A stretch of DNA of 64,000 nucleotides from Ignavibacterium sp. (GTDB taxonomy: Bacteria > Bacteroidota > Ignavibacteria > Ignavibacteriales > Ignavibacteriaceae). How positions within the stretch are numbered: position 1 is the stretch's first letter; each line of letters begins with the position of its first letter. Shown here piece after piece: positions 53,435-61,200 of the stretch. The notes below the pieces were generated by a model. The model searched no databases. It worked only from the letters and a program-made list of their open reading frames with translations, and had not been told where the DNA came from. The stretch covers positions 310,001 to 374,000 of the forward strand of contig JAGXRK010000001.1 in assembly GCA_018335755.1 (NCBI GenBank), given 5' to 3'. The position numbers were made by a program, and so were the translations under genes.

Positions 53435-54445
53435 ATGAAAATCGGAGATACAGTATTACAAGTCAAAAGAAACATTAAGAAGATTACATCCCTTAAGATG
53501 GCTTTTATGCTTAAAGATTATGTTGAAAAGAATCATCCAGAAGATGAGATATTTATAAAAAATATGGTCAGGCAAATAAAATGTACTTCAGCCCTTCAAA
53601 TTTATGATGATGATCTTGTTAGGTCATTCTTTTGCAATCAAAAAACTTGTCTTGTCTGCAATTCAATTCGGTTAGCAAAGTTTTTAGATAAGTATTTAGA
53701 CAAGATAGATGATATGAATCATAAATATCATCTTGTATTGAGTATTAGAAATCCCGGGAAAGATGATCTTAAGCAGTCGATAGATAGTATGTACAAGTTT
53801 TTCAATCAATCATCAATTAAAAAGAATAAAGAATTTGTTGAGTTAAATAAAAAAATAATCTTCATTAGAAGTTTTGAAACTACTTTTAATGTTTATATGA
53901 CTACTTATCACATTCATTTTCATTGTCTTCTGGCTGGTGAGAATGAAACCGAAGTAAAAAGATATGGTGAGATTATGCTTGATTACTGGTTAAAATACTT
54001 TGGAGATAAAGCAGATCGAAAAGCTCAATATTTAGAGCCTCAAGAAAAATCATTACTTGAGAATTTCAAATATTTATTTAAGCTTAAAGATATTACTCCT
54101 TCATCCCTGCCTATGGTTTATCATCTATTAAAAGTCACAAAGGGTAAAAATCTATTTTGGGCAAAAAATATAAAACTATCAAAGCTCGAAAAAGAATTAA
54201 AAGAATCAAAGATAAAAGATGATACTAACAATCAAATTATTCAGAGATTTTTTTATAAAAATGATCTTAAGAATTGGATTGATCCTGAGACTGGGGAGCT
54301 TTTCATAGATGATCAAAAAGAAAATAGATACAAAGAAGATATAAAAGATCAAAAAAATTATAGGGAGCTGCAAAAATTTTTCAGAAAGCAATCAATAGAT
54401 CAAAAAGAAAATAGATTAATGAATAGAAAGGAAAGCAAAAAATGA
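53435..54445 (+). CDS. HUH-endonuclease rolling-circle replication (Rep) protein
   Basis: The 336-residue protein has the pattern of plasmid Rep_1 family initiators: a cysteine knuckle (FFCNQKTCLVCNSIRLAKF), motif 1 (YHLVLSIRNPGKDDLKQSID), motif 2 with His159, His161 and His163 (YHIHFHCLLAG), and a motif 3 with candidate nucleophile Tyr213 (LENFKYLFKLKD). These enzymes nick one strand at an origin and stay bound through Tyr. A charged C-terminal tail follows. On an integrated element it suggests replication after excision, like a plasmid or a mobilisable element using HUH-type transfer. The next gene overlaps its stop (ATGA). Confidence 0.78.
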   Translation: MKIGDTVLQVKRNIKKITSLKMAFMLKDYVEKNHPEDEIFIKNMVRQIKCTSALQIYDDDLVRSFFCNQKTCLVCNSIRLAKFLDKYLDKIDDMNHKYHLVLSIRNPGKDDLKQSIDSMYKFFNQSSIKKNKEFVELNKKIIFIRSFETTFNVYMTTYHIHFHCLLAGENETEVKRYGEIMLDYWLKYFGDKADRKAQYLEPQEKSLLENFKYLFKLKDITPSSLPMVYHLLKVTKGKNLFWAKNIKLSKLEKELKESKIKDDTNNQIIQRFFYKNDLKNWIDPETGELFIDDQKENRYKEDIKDQKNYRELQKFFRKQSIDQKENRLMNRKESKK

Positions 54446-54729
54446 AAAGAGGACAAATTCTAATACCAAACGATTTATGTGAAAAAGAAATCCAATTAAT
54501 TCTAAACATCATTGAAGAAATTGAGATTAATAATCCAGAAGTTAAAAAAGATTACATATTAGTCGACAAAATATATGGTGATATAAACATTAAGATATTC
54601 AATTATGATAAAATAGAAATGATTTGCCAAAATACTGGATCTACTGTTTATGATATTTGTATGGAATTTTTAGCAAGGCAAAACAAAACCACAAAGGAAC
54701 CTACTAAAATATTTTCAGTTTATAATTGA
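54442..54729 (+). CDS. Unknown small protein coupled to Rep
   Basis: 95 residues, starting within the Rep stop (ATGA), so translationally coupled. It has an acidic N-terminal helix (LCEKEIQLILNIIEEIEINN) and a small mixed domain (YILVDKIYGDINIKIFNYDK then IEMICQNTGSTVYDICMEFL). No family recognised. Coupling suggests a replication accessory or copy-control role. The 271 bases after it (54730-55000) hold no gene I can support; they are A/T-rich and could contain the replication origin or the cargo promoter. Confidence 0.65.
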   Translation: MKRGQILIPNDLCEKEIQLILNIIEEIEINNPEVKKDYILVDKIYGDINIKIFNYDKIEMICQNTGSTVYDICMEFLARQNKTTKEPTKIFSVYN

Positions 54730-55000
54730 ATAAAAAAGAATTATAAGCTAATTTTAAACTATAAATAATATCAACGAAGTAAACTCGGGTTGTTAGTAAG
54801 AATTCGTTTACAAAAATACTCCTTCCGTTTTGATAAATAAATATTATTAATAAATAATACGTAAATAAATGAATACCTATTATCAGATCACTCCAACTAT
54901 TTATCAACGTTACAAAGCAATTAGGCTAACTAACATTTTAAAGATTTTTCTAAATAATTTAAAAAGAAATTGACAAATAAAATTGTTAAGGAAAAGTTAA

Positions 55001-56233
55001 ATGAAAAATAATTTCACTCACTTTTATCCAACTTTAGAGAAAGATATTAAAATAATTTGGGCAGATTGTGTATTTGTTTTTGATACAAATGTTTTACTGG
55101 ATCTATATAGGTATACGAGCAAAACTAGAAAAGAGTTGTATGATATATTTGATAGAATCAAACATCGTATCTGGATACCCCATCAAGTAGCTTTAGAATT
55201 TCTAAAAAATAGACCAGATGTGATAATAACCCAAGAAAATATGTTTGAAAAAGCCAATAAGATTCTAAATGATATAATTGAAAATGCTGACAAAGATATT
55301 AATAAGAATCTAAATTTTAGGCACCATCCGGCTATTGATAAGAATTTACTCTTTAACAAAGTGAAAAAAGGTATAGGTTTAATTATAAAAGATCTTAAAT
55401 CAAAACAAAAAAAACATAAAAATCTAATGGAGAAGGATGATATACTCGACAAAGTGAGTCAGATCTTTTATAACAAAGTCGGTCAAGCATATAGTGAAGA
55501 AAAATTGGAGGAAATTTATAAGATTGGTGTAAAAAGATATAAAGATAAAATACCACCTGGGTATAGAGATTCAATTGGGGATAATAAAAAGGAGGGAAAT
55601 GATATCTACGGTGACTTATTGATTTGGTTTCAAATAATAGATTATGCAAAAAATGTTAAAAAAAATATAATTTTTATTTCAAATGATTATAAAGAGGATT
55701 GGTGGTGGATAAAAAAAGGAAAGACTATAGGGTGCAGACCTGAATTAAAAGGAGAATTGATGAAAAAAGCTGGTGTTACATTTCATATGTATAGCTCAGA
55801 TCGATTCTTAAATTATGCAAGAATTAATTTGGACTTAAAAATTGATAGTAAGTCTATAGATGAGGTTAAGGATATTCGGATTAAACAAAAAGAAGCTGAA
55901 GACAGAAACAGATTTGATTCAGATACAAGAATTACAGAAAATTTAATATTTAATAATATGATTGATAAGTTAAAGTTTAGCAATAAAGAGAAGTTGTTTT
56001 CATCAGATGAACTAATCAATGAGATTAATAAATTTAAACACAAACTAATATATGATGATGTAATTAATGAGGGCATAAGTTCAAAAGATTTAATGGAACT
56101 AGCAAAAAAAATAAAGGAAGAACAAAAAAGTATTAAGGATACTTTAAGTAATTTGAAAATTTCAAACAGAATTAAGAATGATAAAAGTGAGACAGAGGAT
56201 AAAGACGATGATAATACAATAGATGAAAATTAA
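55001..56233 (+). CDS. PIN-like domain ribonuclease (DUF4935 type)
   Basis: The 410-residue protein starts with a PIN-like domain: VFVFDTNVLLDLYRY with Asp28, HQVALEFLKNR with Glu66, GNDIYGDLLIWFQI and IIFISNDYKEDWWW supply the other acidic residues of a metal-dependent RNase site. The long helical insert between them (about 75-190) and the pattern of the family match DUF4935/PIN_8 proteins, often found near defence genes. The C-terminal 130 residues are charged and helical (KFSNKEKLFSSDELINEINK, LKISNRIKNDKSETEDKDDD) and look like a coiled or disordered tail. It is followed after 69 bases by a GIY-YIG nuclease gene. No antitoxin-type gene is adjacent, so a simple toxin-antitoxin pair is not supported. 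Confidence 0.8.
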   Translation: MKNNFTHFYPTLEKDIKIIWADCVFVFDTNVLLDLYRYTSKTRKELYDIFDRIKHRIWIPHQVALEFLKNRPDVIITQENMFEKANKILNDIIENADKDINKNLNFRHHPAIDKNLLFNKVKKGIGLIIKDLKSKQKKHKNLMEKDDILDKVSQIFYNKVGQAYSEEKLEEIYKIGVKRYKDKIPPGYRDSIGDNKKEGNDIYGDLLIWFQIIDYAKNVKKNIIFISNDYKEDWWWIKKGKTIGCRPELKGELMKKAGVTFHMYSSDRFLNYARINLDLKIDSKSIDEVKDIRIKQKEAEDRNRFDSDTRITENLIFNNMIDKLKFSNKEKLFSSDELINEINKFKHKLIYDDVINEGISSKDLMELAKKIKEEQKSIKDTLSNLKISNRIKNDKSETEDKDDDNTIDEN

Positions 56234-56302
56234 TATGACAATTTATAATTGGATGTTTATGTTTTATTGAGAATGTTTATCCGAAACAAATAAAAAATTA
56301 TT

Positions 56303-57169
56303 ATGGGAAAAAAATTAACAGTCTATCTGATTGATGGAAGAGAATTCGGGCCGAAAATAATAGAAATTGGAAACTGGGTAGGGAAAGCAATCTACAGTCC
56401 GAGGGCATCAGTCAATAATATTATGAAAAGATATGAAGTGAATAATCCAGGTGTTTATTTACTCAAATCGAATCCTTTATCTGAAACATATTCTGAAAGA
56501 ATTTATATTGGAGAGGCCGAAAATATTGGCAAAAGAATCAAACAACATTTAGGGGATACTGCTAGAGATTTTTATGAAATAGCCTTTTTTATAAGTAAAG
56601 ATGAATTACTAACAAAAAGTCAAATTAAGTATCTAGAGGCTAGATTGATATCATTGGCAATTGAAGCAAAAACAGCCGAGATAGAGAACGGGAATGCTCC
56701 AAACTTACCAACATTGCACGAAGCAGATGTTTCTGATATGGAATATTTTTTGGAACAAATTAAATTAGTATTACCACTTCTAAGCTTTAATTTTTTAAAA
56801 TCCACTACCGTGAGAGAAAATCAGTACACAGAAATTCAAAATAAAAAATCAAATATATTTAGATTAAAAAATAAGCGGTTCAAAGCAAAGATGGTTGTCA
56901 CAGATGATGGCTTTATTGTTGAAAGAAATTCACAAGCCAATAAATCTGTGACTGCTTCAATGACAAGCAACTACAAAAAATTAAGACAAAAATTAATTGA
57001 AACTGGTGTTCTTGTGGATAAAGGAAACAATTACATTTTCAGTGAGGATACAATTTTTAGTAGTCCAAGTGCAGCATCCAATATTGTACTCGGTAGACAA
57101 TCTGCGGGTCCCTTAGAATGGATAAATTCTCAAAATAAATCTTATAAAGATTTAATTGAAAGTAGTTAA
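56303..57169 (+). CDS. GIY-YIG nuclease with DUF4357 domain
   Basis: 288 residues. The GIY-YIG domain has GVYLL (50-54), ERIYIGEAENIGKRIKQH with YIG at 68-70 and the conserved Arg78, and a Glu in YLEARLISLA (about 113). The C-terminal part RFKAKMVVTDDGFIVERNSQ, YKKLRQKLIETGVL and SPSAASNIVLGRQSAGPLEW is a DUF4357 domain, found with GIY-YIG and restriction-type nucleases. Standard metal-dependent DNA cleavage is expected. Together with the upstream PIN-like gene it forms a two-nuclease cargo of the element. I know no named defence system of this exact composition. Confidence 0.85.
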   Translation: MGKKLTVYLIDGREFGPKIIEIGNWVGKAIYSPRASVNNIMKRYEVNNPGVYLLKSNPLSETYSERIYIGEAENIGKRIKQHLGDTARDFYEIAFFISKDELLTKSQIKYLEARLISLAIEAKTAEIENGNAPNLPTLHEADVSDMEYFLEQIKLVLPLLSFNFLKSTTVRENQYTEIQNKKSNIFRLKNKRFKAKMVVTDDGFIVERNSQANKSVTASMTSNYKKLRQKLIETGVLVDKGNNYIFSEDTIFSSPSAASNIVLGRQSAGPLEWINSQNKSYKDLIESS

Positions 57170-57262
57170 ATAAGAAAATTTTGTTACTATTATGATACTT
57201 GATTTAAGATAACCTATTAAAATTAAATAAGTTAAAGATGAATGACGTGTTTTAAAATAAAA

Positions 57263-57286
57263 AAACCGCATTTTTTGATGCGGTTT
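57263..57286 (-). terminator. Rho-independent terminator after RlpA-like gene
   Basis: On the minus strand AAACCGCAT (57286-57278) pairs with ATGCGGTTT (57271-57263), followed by a long T-run. It ends the RlpA-like gene at 57310 and lies just outside the candidate right border of the mobile element. Confidence 0.9.
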
Positions 57287-57309
57287 CTGAAAGGTTTAAT
57301 TAATTCAGG

Positions 57310-57804
57310 TTAATTTAAAGCAACAATGGGTAAGTTAATTCCATCAACACGGATTTCCTCAACTACCATTCTTGCAACTCCTCTTTTCATAAGTCCCAAT
57401 TCAATAGCGGCTGCTTTCGAGAGATCCAGATCCCGTCCTTCGATATAAGGTCCGCGGTCGTTAATTCTCACGACTACTGTTTTACCGTTTCTCGGATTGG
57501 TTACTTTTAAAAGAGTACCAAATTTTAAGCTTTTATGAGCGGCGGTTAATGCCATTTGGTCATAAATTTCGCCGTTTGCTGTTATTCTTCCGTGAAATCC
57601 CGGTCCGTACCAGGATGATTTCATAGTCCCCATTTCCTTTAATGTTACCATTGAAAAGTTAACTGGATTCAAATCCAATGCTTCAGATATTAATTCATCA
57701 TTTGCTTCCGGTGCAACGAATTCACTTTCCTCATTAGATACTATGGTAAAACCCACCAGAGCAATCATCATTATGAATAAAAATAACTTTACGAATGATC
57801 TCAA
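57310..57804 (-). CDS. RlpA-like septal lytic transglycosylase
   Basis: I favour a TTG start at 57804-57802, preceded by AAGAGGTG, which gives a short membrane anchor or signal (LRSFVKLFLFIMMIALVGFT). An in-frame ATG at 57906 adds 34 residues of unlikely sequence. The double-psi beta-barrel domain is complete: SSWYGPGFHGRITANGEIYD, LTAAHKSLKFGTLLKV, VVRINDRGPYIEGRDLDLSK, AIELGL, with the catalytic-type Asp in N-D-R-G-P. RlpA enzymes cleave denuded peptidoglycan strands. There is no SPOR domain. Divergent from the alpha-2-macroglobulin gene across 412 bases in which I see no other gene. Confidence 0.88.
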   Translation of the reverse strand: MRSFVKLFLFIMMIALVGFTIVSNEESEFVAPEANDELISEALDLNPVNFSMVTLKEMGTMKSSWYGPGFHGRITANGEIYDQMALTAAHKSLKFGTLLKVTNPRNGKTVVVRINDRGPYIEGRDLDLSKAAAIELGLMKRGVARMVVEEIRVDGINLPIVALN

Positions 57805-58216
57805 AAAGACACCTCTTAGTTTGTGGAACAAAATTGAATGTTCAAAGTTAACCTGTCGTTTCAGACGTATCAACCTCTGAGATGGCTTATACCCCATTAA
57901 TAACATGAAGGGAAATATCCGACTATAATGGTGTTTAAGTCGAACATAAATTATTTTTGTTCAATGGGCTCAGAAGTGTCACTTTACCCGGTGTCTTTTT
58001 CGTGAAAAAAGCTCAAAAATGGAGTAAAAACGCAGTTATTTCAGATAATCTTAGAGGTTTAATTTCACAGTTCTTTTTTGAGTAAAGGAAAAATCCCAAT
58101 ACTTTTTTTACTGATGAGGGATTCTCAAAGCACTTTTTGATAATTTACCTATGTGTTTCCGGGCACTTTTGGGAAACGCAGTTCGTATAAATTCCAAACT
58201 TTATTTGGAGAAAACC

Positions 58217-61200
58217 ATGTTACAGCGAATAATTTTCCTTTTACTGATTGTATTTCCTTTATTGATTGGAAATTCAAGCCGACTAATACAATCCCCACAA
58301 AGTGAAAATAAAAATTTTTACCTTTCAAATTATACTACTTTCTCTCCCGGGAGTAATGTTTCTGTTAATCTGTACCAATACAATAGAAAGACGCAACTCT
58401 TTAATTTCAAACTACTTAGGATAGACGATCCGGTCAATTTTTTCTCAATGATTGACCAGTCTTCATCCAGGTATGCCTTTGATATATGGGGAAAAGATAA
58501 GCAAGTTCTGTTAAAGTATACTTCGTTATTTAAAGAATGGGAACAGAAAATTTCTCCATTTGATTACCGGAATGCTAATGTTGAAATAGGCAAAGTAGAA
58601 AAACCGGGCATTTACATACTTCAAGCCGTTTCAGGAAAGCAGGTTGCCTATTGCGGTATAGTTGTAACTGATTTTGCAATGGTCTATAAAAGTACCGGCA
58701 AGGAAGTTCTGGCTTATGTTGCTGATGCGAAAAGTGGAGAATTTCTACAAAAAGCAAGGTTTGATTTTTATAGTGCGGGAAAGTTGATTGAAAAGAAATC
58801 CCCCGACAAGGATGGTTTAGCTTTATTCGACTTGATGAAAATCAATAGTGAAAATCTTTCTAACATCCAGATATTCGCTCATACCTCTAATGAAATAATA
58901 CTCAGTGATCCTTATTTTTATTTTAATCGGGGTATGCAGCAGAACAGGATTGCATACATTTATACCAATCAGCCGGTTTACAGACCGGGGCAGGAAGTTT
59001 TCTTTAAGGGAATTCTCCGCGAGAGAAACGGCAACGAACTCAAATTGGTAGAGTCAACAGAGTTTAATGTTTCTATAAAGTCTCCCCGAAACAGAGAAGT
59101 GTTCTCAGGTAAGATCTGGACGAACAGATACGGCACTCTATCTGGTCAGATGACACTCGAAAAGGAAGCCGACCTTGGTACATACAATATAGTCCTTACC
59201 AAAGACGGTATTTCATATAATGGCTCCTTTGATGTTGAGGAATACAAAAAACCCGAATACCTTGTTACAGTTACTCCGGAGAAGAATCAGTACTCATTTG
59301 GCGATGTTATTAAGGGAAAGGTAAATGCCGATTATTATTTCGGATCGCCTGTTAAAAACGCAACAGTAACTTTAAGTATTTATAAAAAGAATTTCTGGCG
59401 TCCCTGGTGGTGGTGGAGTGAATATTCCTGGTTTTACCGCGGATACTATAAAGATATGTATTGGGGGCAAACACAACCGCAGCTCATTCAACAGTTAACG
59501 GGAGCACTTAACGATAACGGTGAATATGAGTTTGAATATAAAGTCCCAAAAGAAAACGATGCCGATTTTATTTATTCATTTAGTGCTGAAGTAACAGATG
59601 CATCCAGACGGGCTATTTCTGGAACGGGTGAAACCTTTGTTACCAGGGGTTCTTTCACAATTTCAACATCTCCTGAAAAATATTTCTATGAGTTTGGAAA
59701 AGAAGTTAAAATAAGGGTTAATGCCTCTGATTTTTCAGATAAGCCGGTTGAAACTGAATTTTCGATTGAAATTTTTTATCCGTTCCGGGAAAAACATCAG
59801 GGACCAGCAAAAACTGAAATAATCAGATCCAAGACTGATATAAACGGCAAAGCAATTGTTACGTTTAAACCTTCCTCGGATTACAGAGGCCACTATCGTT
59901 ACAAAGTTCTTGCTTATGATGAAAAGGAAAGAGAAATATATGCCGAAAACTCATTCTTTGTCGGTGACGAGAGATACTATTATTACGAAAGGACTTCATC
60001 CGGATTGGAGATCATCACAGACAAAGATTCCTATGAAAAGGGTGACAGCCTGATTGCCTACATTTTCTTTCCCAATGAAAATCAGGATGCTCTTTTAACC
60101 TTTGAGACAAACAGAATAATCAGGTATCAAAAAATATCCCCTGAAGGTAATAGCTATACAATTCGTGAGAAGTTATCTGATGTGCATTCACCGGGATTCA
60201 ATATTTCGGTTAACTTCATCAAGGACAGAAATTTATTTACCCAAACAAAAATGATTGGAGTCCTGGCAAAGGATAAATTCCTGAATGTAAAACTTATTCC
60301 CTCTAAGGAAATTTATAAACCCGGTGAAAAAGCTTCATACAGAATCCAGGTAACTGATTATGAAGGTAATCCTGTTCGCAATACCGAACTATCTTTCGGT
60401 ATTGTTGATGAAAGCATTTACGCTATAAGAGATGAAAAGGTTCAGGACATTCAGAATTTCTTCTACTCTCCGCAGTATTTCTATGTGCCGATTTACAATT
60501 CACTTCAATACGGATACTTCAGCAGTTCAAGCCGTACTGCTACTTTTATTGATTTGAATTATTTTGATGGAACTGACAAAGTCGGAGCAAAAGGCTCGTC
60601 AAAGCTTTACGGCAGAGTAAAAATTAAAGGCACTGAAGAAAATGCAAAAGACTTATTCATAATTCTCAGCAGTGATAAGAATTACTATACAGCAAAAACC
60701 GATACTTCAGGCAGGTACTCTTTTGAAAAGATCGTAAGCGGAGAATATGAAATGTATGCCTCAGTTCCGGGAGGATTACTTACTTTTATCAAAAAAGTTA
60801 AAGTAAGTAAAGAAGAAAAATTTGATTTTGAGGTTGATGCTTCAATACTTGTTAGCAGTCCCGAAGGTCAAGCTGGAATTGTTGGCGATAATGTGCAGTT
60901 AAACGATGCAGAATTTTCAGCTGCACCAACAGCAAGAAGTGAAATGAAAAGTACGGCTATGTTAAAAGCAGGCAGAGATTCAGATTCTTACATTCAAGCC
61001 GAAGTCCGTTCAAAATTTGTGGATGCAGTAATCTGGAAAGCTCATATTGTTTCCAATGCTAAGGGTGAAGCCAGGGTTGAATTTGATATTCCTGATAACC
61101 TTACAACCTGGAGAGCAACTGCAAGAGGAGTAACCAAGTTTACAGAAGTTGGTCAGCAGGTAAGCAAGATTATCAGTAGGAAAGATCTGCTCGTTAGAAT

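Larger units (their letters stand above)
51087..57191. mobile_element. Candidate integrative element with HUH Rep and nuclease cargo
   Basis: A region of about 6.1 kb that is much richer in A/T (Lys, Asn, Ile codons) than its surroundings. It starts with a tyrosine integrase and holds an excisionase-like HTH, an HUH rolling-circle Rep protein, two unknown genes, a PIN-like ribonuclease and a GIY-YIG nuclease, all on the plus strand. TGTTACTATT occurs at 51087-51096 and again at 57182-57191 within a longer imperfect match (about 20 of 24 positions), possible attachment-site copies. No tRNA is involved. No relaxosome or conjugation gene is seen, so it would be a mobilisable or satellite-like element. 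The borders are inferred, not proven. Confidence 0.6.

Noticed and set aside
51135-57169. Prophage
   Set aside because: No capsid, portal, terminase, tail or lysis gene; integrase plus HUH Rep fits a plasmid-like integrative element.
55001-57169. Classical toxin-antitoxin pair
   Set aside because: The PIN-like protein is 410 residues, not a short VapC, and the partner is a GIY-YIG nuclease, not a small DNA-binding antitoxin.
58151-58216. Upstream in-frame starts for genes at 58217, 42729, 25927, 7788 and 5158
   Set aside because: Each extension precedes a clean signal peptide or conserved start, crosses a terminator, or overlaps the upstream gene, and a better-placed ATG with a ribosome site or stop-start overlap exists.
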